Below, piece after piece: positions 44,021 to 53,095 of a stretch of DNA of 64,000 bases. Origin of the DNA: Immundisolibacter sp. (GTDB taxonomy: Bacteria > Pseudomonadota > Gammaproteobacteria > Immundisolibacterales > Immundisolibacteraceae); contig NZ_JACIZD010000002.1 of NCBI RefSeq assembly GCF_014359565.1, forward strand, positions 310,001 to 374,000, in the 5' to 3' direction. Position numbers and translations under genes: made by a program. The number at the start of each line of letters is the position of its first letter. Positions within the stretch are counted from its first letter, which is position 1. Under the pieces are notes generated by a model that searched no databases, was not told where the DNA came from, and saw only the letters and a program-made list of their open reading frames with translations.

Positions 44021-44389
44021 CTACGGCCGGATGCTGCCGAAGGCGTGATGGCGCCAGTGCTGGAGCAGGCGGCCGGTCTCGGGCGTGACGCGCCAGTCGG
44101 CAGGATTGGGGATCGCCCGCCACTTGTCCACCTCGGCGCGCACGCCGTTGATGATGGTCGCGTGGTACTGCTGCGCCTGCGTGGAAAGGTCGGCATCAAA
44201 AAGCAGCGCGTCCTGTTGTGGCGCGCCCTTTTGCTTGCGCGGTTTGGGGATGGGCGTGATGAAGTCGGCGCTACGCCGGCTGGGCTTGATGACCTGGGTC
44301 GGCTGGCCGATGGCGTCCAGTTCCCAGTGGCGGGCGGGATACGCGTAAGGCGAGTTCAGTATCGGGGCGTCGAAAAAGGGATTGTCCAT
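44021..44389 (-). pseudogene. N-terminal fragment of a type III restriction enzyme (res subunit)
   Basis: About 122 codons match the start of large type III-like restriction helicase/nuclease proteins: MDNPFFDAPILNSPYAYP, RHWELDAIGQPTQ, ADFITPIPKPRKQKG and a WRVTPETGRLLQHWRHH stretch. Full proteins run to about 1000 residues; here the frame stops at GSIRP, just before the helicase domain. The ATG at 44389 matches the family start. With the helicase and IS5 pieces it shows that this locus once held, or exchanged, defence genes. Confidence 0.75.
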
Positions 44390-44455
44390 GGCGCTCACGT
44401 CGGGCTGCTGTGCACAAGGTACCCGAAGGACTGTTCGCACCGACACGCCGCCACC

Positions 44456-46945
44456 TCAGCGGGTGATGTCCCGCCGGGCTGCGCGCGGCGCCGGCGGCGT
44501 CGCGTGCAGCGGATCCTCCGGCCACGGGTGCTTGGGATAGCGTCCGCGCATCTGCTTGCGCACCTCGGCGTAGGCGCCGCGCCAGAAGCCGGCCAGGTCG
44601 GCGGTTACCGCCAGCGGCCGGCCGGCCGGCGAGAGCAGGTGCAGCACCAGCGACAGCCGCCCGCCGGCCAGGCGCGGGGTGTCCTGCTGGCCGAACAGGT
44701 CCTGCAGGCGCACCGCCAGCACGGCCGTGTCGGCCGCGTAGTCGATGGCGCGCGGGCGGTTGTTGACGGTGATCTCGCGGGGCAGTTCGGCGTCCAGACG
44801 CCGGGCCTGTGCGTGATCGAGCAGGCCCGACAGCGCCGTTCGCAGCCGCCCGTCGGCAAGATCGTCCAGCCGCCGCAGGCCGGGCAGGTACGGACCCAGC
44901 CAGTCGGCAAGACCCGCCTGCAGGGCCGCGTCGGACAGGTCCGGCCAGCCGGTCTCGGGCTCAAGGCTGCGCATCAGCGCCACCCGCGCCCGCAGTTGCC
45001 CGTCGGCATCGCTCCACGGCAGGGCGGCCACGCCGCGGCGGGCGATGGCCTCCAGCAGCGCCCCGGCAATGGCCGCGGCCGAAGGCTGCGGCAACGGCTC
45101 GTCTGCCAGCACCAGGGCGCCCAGGCGCTGCACCCGCCGCGCCACCACTGCGCCGCTGGCGAGATCGAAGCGCACTTCCTCGGCGGACTGGATCAGCGGC
45201 GCGCAAACCGCGTCGATTTCGCTGCGCCCAATGGTGGCGGCCAGGCGAATGCGCGCGTTGTCGCCGACGTCATCCAGTTCCGCCACCACCAGAAAGTCTG
45301 CTCCGGCCAGCGCGTCGGCGACGTCCAGCGTCGCACCGCGACCGCTCGCCAGGCGGTAGCTGCCGCGCGCCCGGCGCTGGGCGATGCGGTCCGGAAAAGC
45401 CAGCGCCAGCAGGACACCGCAGCTTTGTGGCTCGCCGGTCGCCGCCGACAGGCTCCGTTGAAGCCCTTTTTGCAGGCGCCGCGCCAGATGCAGCACGGCA
45501 TCGAAGGCCGCGCGGTCCACATCGCCAGCGGCGCGTCCGCTGCGCAGCGCCGCGAGGCGCAGCTCTATGTCCACCGCCAGCGCCTGCCCCGGCGTGCGGC
45601 GCAGGATGTCGCGCTCGGCCAGCAGCGCCGCCAGCAGGCAGGCATCGGCGCTGGCGCCGGCCAGCAGCAGGTGCGCCAGCCGCGGCGGCAGGCCGAGCCC
45701 GGCCATGGCGCGGCCGTGCGGGGTGATCGCGTGGTCGCCATCCAGGGCGCCCAGCGCCTGCAGCAACTGCCGCGCCTGGGCCAGGTGCGGCGCCGGCGGC
45801 GGCGTCAGCCACGCCAGTTCTGCCGGATCGCGCACGCCCCACAGGGCCAGTTCGAGCGCCAGCGGGGCCAGGTCTGCCACGGCGATTTCGGGCGCGGCGT
45901 ATGCAGGCAGGCGGCCGTGCTCGGCCTCGCTCCACAACCGAAAACACACGCCCGGCCCAAGCCGCCCGGCGCGGCCGGCCCGCTGCTCGGCCGCCGCCCG
46001 CGACACCGGCACTGTGACCAGGCCATCCATGCCGGTGCGCGGGTTGAAGCGCGTGTGACGGCTCAGGCCGGCGTCGATCACCACGCCGATGCCGTCGATG
46101 GTGAGGCTGCTCTCGGCGATGCTGGTGGCCAGCACGATCTTGCGCGCGCCGGCCGGCGGCGCGGCGATGGCGGCATCCTGCGCCGCCGCATCCAGCCCGG
46201 CATACAGCGGGCACACGCGCACGTCGGCCGGCAGGTCGGCGCGGTCCAGTTGGGCAGCCAGGCGACGGATTTCCGGCGTGCCGGGCAGGAACACCAGCAG
46301 GCTGCCGGTTTCCTCGACCAGCGCGCGGCGGATGGCCGCCACCAGCCGCCCTTCGAGCGGCCCGTCGCCCGGCAGGTAGCGCACGCTCACCGGAAAACTG
46401 CGCCCGGCGCTGCTGACGCGCGGCGCCCCGCCGAGCAGGTCGGCCACGGCGGCGCCGTCCAGCGTGGCGCTCATCACCAGCAGCCGCAGCTGCGGCCGCA
46501 GCAGCGCCTGCGCCTGCAAACACAGCGCCAGACCCAGGTCGGCCTGCAGGCTGCGCTCGTGGTACTCGTCGAAGATGACCAGCCCGACGCCGCTGAGCGC
46601 CGGGTCGGCCTGCAACAGGCGCGTCAGGATGCCCTCGGTGATGACCTCGATGCGCGTGGCAGCCGACACCCGACTGTCCAGGCGCGTGCGGTAGCCGACG
46701 GTCTGGCCTTCCGCCTCGCCGACGAGGCTTGCCATGCGCCGTGCCGCGGCGCGCGCGGCCAGGCGGCGCGGCTCCAGCAGCAGGATTTTCTGATCCCCGA
46801 GCCACGGCGCCTGCAGCAGGTCGAGCGGCACGCGCGTGGTCTTGCCGGCGCCCGGCGGCGCCTCCAGCACCACCGCCGGGTGGTTCTGCAGCGCCGCGCG
46901 CAGCGCCGGCAGGGCTTCGTCGATGGGCAGTTGGGGACCGGACAT
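44456..46945 (-). CDS. hrpB: ATP-dependent RNA helicase-like protein HrpB
   Basis: An 829-residue DEAH-type helicase of the HrpB family. Walker A APPGAGKTT is near 34-42, the DEYHER box (motif II) near 126-131, and SATLDG (motif III) and QRAGRAGR (motif VI) are all present. The C-terminal HrpB domain follows. Its cellular role in most bacteria is unclear; in Borrelia HrpA rather than HrpB controls RNA processing. It borders the island but is intact and has normal base composition. Confidence 0.94.
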   Translation of the reverse strand: MSGPQLPIDEALPALRAALQNHPAVVLEAPPGAGKTTRVPLDLLQAPWLGDQKILLLEPRRLAARAAARRMASLVGEAEGQTVGYRTRLDSRVSAATRIEVITEGILTRLLQADPALSGVGLVIFDEYHERSLQADLGLALCLQAQALLRPQLRLLVMSATLDGAAVADLLGGAPRVSSAGRSFPVSVRYLPGDGPLEGRLVAAIRRALVEETGSLLVFLPGTPEIRRLAAQLDRADLPADVRVCPLYAGLDAAAQDAAIAAPPAGARKIVLATSIAESSLTIDGIGVVIDAGLSRHTRFNPRTGMDGLVTVPVSRAAAEQRAGRAGRLGPGVCFRLWSEAEHGRLPAYAAPEIAVADLAPLALELALWGVRDPAELAWLTPPPAPHLAQARQLLQALGALDGDHAITPHGRAMAGLGLPPRLAHLLLAGASADACLLAALLAERDILRRTPGQALAVDIELRLAALRSGRAAGDVDRAAFDAVLHLARRLQKGLQRSLSAATGEPQSCGVLLALAFPDRIAQRRARGSYRLASGRGATLDVADALAGADFLVVAELDDVGDNARIRLAATIGRSEIDAVCAPLIQSAEEVRFDLASGAVVARRVQRLGALVLADEPLPQPSAAAIAGALLEAIARRGVAALPWSDADGQLRARVALMRSLEPETGWPDLSDAALQAGLADWLGPYLPGLRRLDDLADGRLRTALSGLLDHAQARRLDAELPREITVNNRPRAIDYAADTAVLAVRLQDLFGQQDTPRLAGGRLSLVLHLLSPAGRPLAVTADLAGFWRGAYAEVRKQMRGRYPKHPWPEDPLHATPPAPRAARRDITR

Positions 46946-46976
46946 CCGGCCATGCTAACAATCGCCTGCGCGGCGA

Positions 46977-47031
46977 TTGACACGGCGGTTGCGCTCGCGC
47001 ACATTCCCGAACGATCGATCAGGATTGATCG
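46977..47031 (+). promoter_or_regulatory. Promoter and operator-like palindrome of the hydroxylase gene
   Basis: A perfect -35 TTGACA (46977-46982) is followed after 17 bp by CACATT (47000-47005). Just downstream lies the palindrome CGATCAGGATTGATCG (47016-47031, 6-bp arms), which would overlap the start of transcription and could bind a repressor. No regulator gene is adjacent. Confidence 0.5.
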
Positions 47032-47068
47032 GCACCCCCACATGCACCAAGAGGCTGGAGACAAGGTC

Positions 47069-48190
47069 ATGGATTACCTGCGTTATTACCTCAACTGCCT
47101 GCTGCCGCTGGCGGCCATCGCCGGCTTTCTGCTGGGCGACCAGTGGGTATGGCTGGGCATCGCCACGCTGCCGCTGCTGCTGATCGCCGATGCCCTGTCA
47201 CCGCAGGACTACGCGCCGCGCAACATCAGCAACGGCGCACTGGCCGACCTGGTGATCTACGTGCAGATGCTGCTGGTGCTGGGCACCTTCGCGGCGTTTG
47301 GCTGGCGGGCGCATGTCGGCTTCGATCCGGCGCTGGGCGCCGTGCAGCCGTGGATCGCCAGTGCCGCGGCGCTGATCTGGGTGGGCCTTGGCGCCAACGT
47401 CGGCGCCGCCCACGAGCTGATGCACCGCCACAACCCGGCTGCCGCCTTCATCGGCAAGCTCGGCTTCGGCATCATCGGCGCGCCCAACCGCGACATCTCG
47501 CACACGGTCACGCACCACCTGTATTTCGACACCGAGCGCGATTTCGACACCGCCCGCCGCGGCGAGTCGGTGTACCGCTTCGTGCCGCGCTGCATCTGGG
47601 GCAACACGCGGGACGAATTCGCCTACGAGCGCCGCCGCCTGGCCGCCCAGGGCCTCGGCCTGTGGCACTGGAAAAGTCAGATCGTCCAGGGCCTGGCGCT
47701 GACCGCGGGCGTGCTGGCGGTGATGTACTGGGCCGGCGGTGTGCCGGCGCTGCTGGTGCAGCTGGCGGCCATGATCGGTGGCCGCATCCTGGGCGAGGCG
47801 CTCAACTACCTGCAGCACTTCGGCCTGCTGCGGGTGCCCGGCCAGCCGATCGAGGACCGCCACACCTGGAACCACCTGTCGGCGGTCACGCGCATTCTGG
47901 GCCTGGAGATCACCAACCACGTCCAGCATCACCAGGATCCGGACCGGCCGTACTACGCGCTCAAACCGCGCCCGAACGGCCCGCAGATGCGCAACATCCT
48001 GCTGTGGGGCATCGCGGCCTTCTTCCCGCCGATCTGGAACCGCATGATCCAGCCGCGCCTGAAGGACTGGGACATGAACCACGCCAACGCCGAGGAGCGC
48101 GCCCTGGCGCGCGAGGCCAACCGCCGCGCCGGCTGGCCGGACTGGCTGGGAGAGACGGTCACCGACGCCCAGACCGCCGCGGCACACTGA
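47069..48190 (+). CDS. AlkB/XylM-like membrane di-iron hydroxylase
   Basis: A 373-residue integral-membrane monooxygenase of the alkane hydroxylase and fatty acid desaturase superfamily. The eight-histidine set is visible: HELMHR near 118-123, HTVTHH near 149-154, LQHFG near 249 and NHVQHH near 290-295. The stretch RRGESVYRF and the order of boxes are closer to AlkB/XylM than to desaturases. It hydroxylates a terminal methyl or aliphatic chain with electrons from rubredoxin or a reductase, neither of which is nearby. The ATG at 47069 has GGAG upstream. It stands alone, with its own promoter and a strong terminator. Confidence 0.9.
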   Translation: MDYLRYYLNCLLPLAAIAGFLLGDQWVWLGIATLPLLLIADALSPQDYAPRNISNGALADLVIYVQMLLVLGTFAAFGWRAHVGFDPALGAVQPWIASAAALIWVGLGANVGAAHELMHRHNPAAAFIGKLGFGIIGAPNRDISHTVTHHLYFDTERDFDTARRGESVYRFVPRCIWGNTRDEFAYERRRLAAQGLGLWHWKSQIVQGLALTAGVLAVMYWAGGVPALLVQLAAMIGGRILGEALNYLQHFGLLRVPGQPIEDRHTWNHLSAVTRILGLEITNHVQHHQDPDRPYYALKPRPNGPQMRNILLWGIAAFFPPIWNRMIQPRLKDWDMNHANAEERALAREANRRAGWPDWLGETVTDAQTAAAH

Positions 48191-48205
48191 GCCGCTCCGG
48201 CAGAC

Positions 48206-48246
48206 AAAAAACCCGGCCCTGGTCACACCCGCGCCGGGTTTTTTTT
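48206..48246. terminator. Bidirectional rho-independent terminator
   Basis: AAAAAACCCGGC pairs perfectly with GCCGGGTTTTTT (12 bp, 15-nt loop), with T-runs on both strands. It lies between the convergent hydroxylase gene and fliK and can serve both. Confidence 0.9.
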
Positions 48247-48283
48247 GTTCGATTGGGGAAGCGCCGAATACGTCGGCGCATCC

Positions 48284-49633
48284 TCAGGCGTAGGCGTCCA
48301 CCAGGCCGCGACCGATCACGCGCACGCGCTCGCCAATGACCGGCCCACCCAGCCCCATGCCCGCCGCCGAACCGCGGGCCTCACCTGCTGCCTGCTGCGA
48401 GGTGCCCTGCTGCGGCGTCTGCTGGCCGGCACCGGCCTGCTGCTGGGACACGTCCGCCTGACCCAGTTGCAGGCCCTGCTGGGCGAGCATTTCACGCAGC
48501 TGAGGCAGCGATTGCTGCACCGCGGCGGCGGTGCCGGCGTGCTGGGCGCTGAAGCTGAGCTGTGCGGCGCCGTCGCTGACGCCGACGCGCACCTCGATCG
48601 GGCCCAGCTCGCGCGGATTCAGCTGCAGGCGCGCCTCGTGCACGCCCTCGCGCACCAGCCACAGCAGGCGCTCGCCCAGTTCCTGACTGAACTGCGGGCT
48701 GCCGGGCGAGGCCGCCATCGGCAGTTCTACCGGTGGTCCGGCGGGCGCCGCCGTCGCACCCGGCCGACCGGCGAGCTGCACGGCCGCGGCAAGCTCGTTG
48801 CCCGGCAGGGTGCCGACCGGTGCCGATTCATTTGCCAGGCCGGGGCCCTGCTCCGCCATGGCGACCTGCAGCCCGGCAGCAACGGCCGGCGTCATCGCGG
48901 ACGCCGCCGCCTGCTCGCCCACCTGCCCCGCCAGGGCTGCCTGCCGGCCATGGCCAGCATCCGCCGCGGCGGCATGCGCATTGGCAACCGCGCCGGCGAT
49001 GGGCGCGGCGCTCAGGAGCAGGCCGGGCGGCAACGGGCCGGCGGCGGCCGGATCGGCCGGGTCTGCGGTCACCGCGCGGCGCGGCGCGCCCGGAGCACCA
49101 TCCGGCACCTGGGCGGCGATGACCGTCGCCGCCTCGGCATCCGCGCCCTGCCCTTCACCGGCGTCCGTCGCCTGCAGCGCGCCGCAGGCCGCGACCGGTA
49201 TCGCCACCGGATCGCTCGACGCCGCCGTTGCAGGCTGCGAGGCGCCCGATGGGGCCGCCGCGGGCGCAGCCTTCTGCCCGCGCGCAATGTCGCCGAGCGC
49301 GTCCACGACCGCCGCCACGGCGCCGGGCGGCTGCGCGGCGGCGGGCAGCGGCAATCCATCGGCCGCGGCAGGCGCCGCCGCGGGCGTGATCGCCTCCGCT
49401 GCCGCGCCGGTCACTACCGGCGGGACCGGCAACGTCTGGCCGCCGACAGGCGGCGAGCCGTTGCCGTCGGCGGCGACCGCCGGCTGGGCCAACGCCTGGC
49501 CGAGGGCAGCCGGAAAACCGGCCGCTGGCGCCTGGGCGTCGCTATCGACGGGCGGCGCGGCGCCTGTGGCCACGCCGGTCGATACGGTACTGACTGCATC
49601 CACCGCTGCATGCTCCTGCAAAAACTCGCCCAC
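48284..49633 (-). CDS. fliK: Flagellar hook-length control protein FliK
   Basis: A 449-residue protein measuring hook length and switching export from hook to filament subunits. The first 330 residues are low-complexity and rich in Ala, Pro and Gly, as usual. The conserved C-terminal hook domain holds LQLNPRELGPIEVRVGV near 349-365 and the following helix. A Gln-rich tail (DVSQQQAGAGQQ) ends it. It begins with a GTG codon; the exact start is uncertain in this repetitive region. It lies 106 nt after fliJ, with a sigma54-type promoter between them. Confidence 0.9.
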   Translation of the reverse strand: MGEFLQEHAAVDAVSTVSTGVATGAAPPVDSDAQAPAAGFPAALGQALAQPAVAADGNGSPPVGGQTLPVPPVVTGAAAEAITPAAAPAAADGLPLPAAAQPPGAVAAVVDALGDIARGQKAAPAAAPSGASQPATAASSDPVAIPVAACGALQATDAGEGQGADAEAATVIAAQVPDGAPGAPRRAVTADPADPAAAGPLPPGLLLSAAPIAGAVANAHAAAADAGHGRQAALAGQVGEQAAASAMTPAVAAGLQVAMAEQGPGLANESAPVGTLPGNELAAAVQLAGRPGATAAPAGPPVELPMAASPGSPQFSQELGERLLWLVREGVHEARLQLNPRELGPIEVRVGVSDGAAQLSFSAQHAGTAAAVQQSLPQLREMLAQQGLQLGQADVSQQQAGAGQQTPQQGTSQQAAGEARGSAAGMGLGGPVIGERVRVIGRGLVDAYA

Positions 49634-49683
49634 CCGTACGCCCGAACGACGCCGTGCCGCATCGGGGTTCTGTACATCTGCAT

Positions 49684-49699
49684 TGCACGGTCCGGGCCA
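49684..49699 (-). promoter_or_regulatory. Candidate sigma54 promoter of fliK
   Basis: On the minus strand TGGCCCGGACCGTGCA gives GG and GC with the required 10-nt spacing (-24/-12). It lies 50 nt before the fliK start, in the only gap of this part of the operon. FleQ or FleR would be the activator. Confidence 0.5.
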
Positions 49700-49739
49700 A
49701 CTGCCGTCACGGTCGGCCGACCGACGCCATGCACTCGCC

Positions 49740-50168
49740 TCAGCCGGCCCTGGGCCGGCTGCTGACCCAGTCGTCCAGGGCGCGCTGCTCGCGCCGCTCG
49801 GCCGCCTGCAGGGCCTGCGCCTGGTAGCGCCCGATCAGCCGGCGCAGACCCTCGCTGCGGCGCTGGCGGCGCTGCAGTTCCTCGCGCGCCCGGGCGCAGG
49901 CCTGCTCGGCGGCGGCCACGGCGCGCTCCTGATTCAGGGCCAGGTGTTCCAGACGCCCGACGAACTGCTGGTGGTCGCGCAGCGTCGCCACCGACACCGC
50001 ACCGACCTGCGTGCGCTGCCGGTACTCGCCGGCGTAGCGGTGCAGATCGGCCAGGCGCGCGCGCTGCGTGGCCCAATCCGTCTCGCAGGCGACCAGGCGC
50101 TGCCGGGCCTGGCGCTCCGCTTCGAGCAGGCGTTGCAACACCGGCTGCAGGCGCGCCGCGCGCTTCAT
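49740..50168 (-). CDS. fliJ: Flagellar export chaperone FliJ
   Basis: A 142-residue protein that is almost entirely coiled coil with many Arg, Gln and Glu residues, as FliJ proteins are. It acts as the central stalk of the FliI export ATPase and escorts export substrates. The start overlaps the fliI stop by 4 nt. Sequence similarity in this family is weak, so position supports the call. Confidence 0.85.
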   Translation of the reverse strand: MKRAARLQPVLQRLLEAERQARQRLVACETDWATQRARLADLHRYAGEYRQRTQVGAVSVATLRDHQQFVGRLEHLALNQERAVAAAEQACARAREELQRRQRRSEGLRRLIGRYQAQALQAAERREQRALDDWVSSRPRAG

Positions 50169-51511
50169 GCGCCGGCCCCGGCAAACAGCGCGTCGAGGCC
50201 AGCCACACTGGTCGCATGATCAACGCCCTGGCGCAGGTCCTGACGCAGAAAATCCAGCAACTGCGGCTGGCGGGCAATCGCCTCGTCCAGCAGCGGATCG
50301 GCGCCGGCCTGATAGGCACCGACGGCCACCAGATCGCGGTTTTGCCTATAGGTCGAATACAGCTGGCGAAAGCGCCGCGCCGCCGCCAGCTGCTGCGGGC
50401 TGGCCAGCTCCACCATCAGGCGGCTGACCGAGGACTCCATGTCGATGGCCGGGTACAGGCCGGTCTCGGCGATGTCGCGGCTGAGCAGGATGTGCCCGTC
50501 CAGGATGGCCCGCGCCGAGTCGGCGATGGGATCGTTCGGGTCGTCGCCTTCCGTGAGCACGGTGTAGAAGGCGGTGATCGAGCCGCCGCCGGGCGCCGTG
50601 CCGGCGCGTTCGATCAGCGCCGGCAGGCGCGCGAACACCGACGGCGGGTAGCCCTTGGTGGCCGGCGGCTCGCCGACCGACAGGGCGATCTCGCGCTGGG
50701 CATGGGCGACGCGGGTCAGGGAGTCCACCAGCAGCAGCACATTCAGGCCCCGGTCGCGGAAGTATTCGGCGATGGCCGTGGCCAGCATGGCGCCCTGCAG
50801 GCGCTGCAGGGCGGTGGTGTCGGCCGGCGCGGTGACCACGACGGCGCGCTTGAGGCCCTCGGCGCCCAGGATCGACGTGACGAACTCGTTGACCTCCCGG
50901 CCGCGCTCGCCGATCAGGCCGACCACGGTCACGTCGGCAGCCGTGTAGCGGGTCATCATGCCCAGCAGCACGCTCTTGCCGACGCCGCTGCCGGCGAACA
51001 AGCCCAGACGCTGGCCGCGGCCGACCGTGAGCAATGAGTTGATGCTGCGCACGCCGACATCCAGCGGCTCGCGAATCGGCGGGCGGCCGAGCGGGTTTTG
51101 CGGCGTGCCGGCGAGCGGCACGTGCCGCTCGGCACGGATCGGCCCCTTGCCGTCCAGCGGCCGGCCGGCGCCGTCCAGCACGCGGCCGAGCAAGCCCGGC
51201 CCGACCGGCGCCAGGGCGCCGTGACGCAGCGGCAGCACGCGCGCCGTCGGCCCCAGGCCCTGCACCGGATCGATCGGCATCAGCGACATGAAATCGCCCG
51301 AGAAACCGACCACCTCGGCCTCCACATCCGCCTGACCCGGCTGGCGCACCAGGCAGCGGCTGCCGATGACCGCCGGCAGTCCGATCGCCTCCAGCGTCAG
51401 CCCGACCATGCGCGTGAGCTTGCCCTCGACCTGCACCGATGGCGGCGTGCCGAGGTCGTCGATGCGGCTTTTCAACCGCTGCGCCAGACGCTGCTGCAGG
51501 GCCGCGCTCAT
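50165..51511 (-). CDS. fliI: Flagellum-specific export ATPase FliI
   Basis: A 448-residue relative of the F1 beta subunit that unfolds or releases export substrates. Walker A GSGVGKS lies near 169-175, and the catalytic glutamate stretch [13 protein letters not shown] follows. The Walker B end LLLVDSLTR and the signature [14 protein letters not shown] are also present. It is placed between fliH and fliJ with 4-nt overlaps at both ends. Confidence 0.96.
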   Translation of the reverse strand: MSAALQQRLAQRLKSRIDDLGTPPSVQVEGKLTRMVGLTLEAIGLPAVIGSRCLVRQPGQADVEAEVVGFSGDFMSLMPIDPVQGLGPTARVLPLRHGALAPVGPGLLGRVLDGAGRPLDGKGPIRAERHVPLAGTPQNPLGRPPIREPLDVGVRSINSLLTVGRGQRLGLFAGSGVGKSVLLGMMTRYTAADVTVVGLIGERGREVNEFVTSILGAEGLKRAVVVTAPADTTALQRLQGAMLATAIAEYFRDRGLNVLLLVDSLTRVAHAQREIALSVGEPPATKGYPPSVFARLPALIERAGTAPGGGSITAFYTVLTEGDDPNDPIADSARAILDGHILLSRDIAETGLYPAIDMESSVSRLMVELASPQQLAAARRFRQLYSTYRQNRDLVAVGAYQAGADPLLDEAIARQPQLLDFLRQDLRQGVDHATSVAGLDALFAGAGA

Positions 51512-52110
51512 GCCGCGCCGCCCTCCAGCAGGCGGCCGAACACCTCCGTCAGGCGCGTTTCCAGCGTCAGGTCCACCTCCGACGATTCGGTGCTGATGCG
51601 ACAGCCGCCGCGCGACAGGCTGGCATCGGCCACCAGTTCCCAGCGGGCGTCGTTGCGGCCACGCGGCGCCATGGTGCGCACCAGGTCCAGATCCAGCGGG
51701 TTCAGGTGCACGCTGATCTGGCGCGCCGCAGGCGGCAGCGCCGCCACGCCCTCGCGCACCAGCTCGCCGATGCGCGCCGGTACCGCGGTCAGCTCGCGGC
51801 GCACCACCTGCCGCGCCAGGGCGCAGGCCAGCTGCAGCATGCTGTCGAGCAGCTCCTGCTCCAGGCTGGCCAGCGGCGCCGCCAGGCTGTCGAGCACGGC
51901 CGCCAAGCGGGCCGCATCGCCTGCCAGTTGCTCGGCGGCACGTTGCCGGCCTTCGGCCAGGCCCTGCTCCAGGCCGGCGGCGTAACCTTGCGCATGACCG
52001 GCGTCGCGGGCCTGCGCCCGCGCCTGCTCCAGCAGCGGATCGCCTGCCTCGATGGCCCGCGGACTGACCGCCTGCCAGCGCTGGAAGGGCTTACTCGACG
52101 AAGTCGCCAC
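51508..52110 (-). CDS. fliH: Flagellar assembly protein FliH
   Basis: A 200-residue regulator of FliI. It begins [12 protein letters not shown], then a helical part with [14 protein letters not shown]-like spacing of small residues ([18 protein letters not shown]) typical of FliH, and a C-terminal domain with [15 protein letters not shown]. The GTG at 52110 was chosen because the family start lies there; it overlaps the end of fliG by 20 nt. The open frame further upstream is a shadow of fliG. Confidence 0.87.
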   Translation of the reverse strand: MATSSSKPFQRWQAVSPRAIEAGDPLLEQARAQARDAGHAQGYAAGLEQGLAEGRQRAAEQLAGDAARLAAVLDSLAAPLASLEQELLDSMLQLACALARQVVRRELTAVPARIGELVREGVAALPPAARQISVHLNPLDLDLVRTMAPRGRNDARWELVADASLSRGGCRISTESSEVDLTLETRLTEVFGRLLEGGAA

Positions 52111-53095
52111 TGGCCTTGCCCAGCCGGATGGTGCCCGCTTCCGCCAGGCGGCGGGCGGCGGCCAGCATTTCCTTTTGCGCCGCCTCCACTTCCGCCAGGC
52201 GCACCGGGCCGCGCAGCTGCATGTCGTCGCGCAGCATCTCACCGGCGCGCTTGGACATGTTCTTGAAGAAACGATCCCGGATCACCTGGTCGGCGCCCTT
52301 GAGCGCCACCAGCAGGACCTCCGAAGTGGTCTCGCGCAGCAGCGCCTGCAGGCCCTTGTCGTCGACATCGGCCAGGCTCTCGAACAGGATCAGGTTGTCC
52401 TGTATCTGCTGTTCGAGTTCCTCGTCGGCCTCGCGCAGTTCCTCCAGCACGCCGTTGCCCAGCGCCGGATCGAGCCGGCCGACGATGCCGGCGGCCACCT
52501 TGACCCCGCCGACCCGTGCCGACTTGACGCTGACGTTGCGGTAGAAGTGCTGTTCCAGGATGGCCCGCACCTCGCTGAGCGCCCCCGGTTGCAGCTCGTC
52601 CAGCGTGGCGATGCGGGTCACGATGTCGGTGCGCTGGTCGGCCGGCAGCAGCGGCAGCACCTGGGCGGCCTGATCCGGCTCCATGGAGGCCAGTGCCAGA
52701 GCGGTGACCTGCGGGTGTTCGTCCTTGAGCACGGCGGCGATGGCCTTCGGGTCCATCCACTTGAGGTTGCCCAGCGTGTCGTCGTCGCGTTCCAGCACCC
52801 GGTCCAGGATGCCGCGCGCCTTGTGCTCGCCCAGCGCGCTGACCATGACGTTGCGCAGGTAATCCTCGACGCCGACCGTGAGCATGCTGTCGCTCTGAAC
52901 GGCCATCCCGAACTCGGCCAGCACGGCGTTGATCTGGTCGCGGCTGATCGCGCCCAGGCGCGTCATGGCGGCGCCGATGCGCTGCACCTCCTTGGGCTCC
53001 ATCTGGCGCAGCACGTCGGCGGCCTTGCGCTCGCCCAGCGCCAGGATCAGGATCGCCGAGCGCTCGACGCCGCTGAGCTTGGTCGGCTCAGGCAT
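52091..53095 (-). CDS. fliG: Flagellar motor switch protein FliG
   Basis: A 334-residue rotor protein that converts ion flow into torque and helps reverse rotation. The N-terminal part has LSGVERSAILILALGE, the middle an EHPQ motif (DEHPQVTALAL), and the C-terminal torque helix region has charged residues, with DNLILFESLADVDDKGLQALL and FKNMSKRAGEM. It overlaps fliF by 8 nt. Confidence 0.97.
   Translation of the reverse strand: MPEPTKLSGVERSAILILALGERKAADVLRQMEPKEVQRIGAAMTRLGAISRDQINAVLAEFGMAVQSDSMLTVGVEDYLRNVMVSALGEHKARGILDRVLERDDDTLGNLKWMDPKAIAAVLKDEHPQVTALALASMEPDQAAQVLPLLPADQRTDIVTRIATLDELQPGALSEVRAILEQHFYRNVSVKSARVGGVKVAAGIVGRLDPALGNGVLEELREADEELEQQIQDNLILFESLADVDDKGLQALLRETTSEVLLVALKGADQVIRDRFFKNMSKRAGEMLRDDMQLRGPVRLAEVEAAQKEMLAAARRLAEAGTIRLGKASGDFVE

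Noticed and set aside
44045-48190. A 1381-codon open frame on the plus strand
   Set aside because: Only its last 373 codons (from 47069) are a real gene. The rest is the antisense of hrpB and of the restriction remnant, kept open by high GC content.
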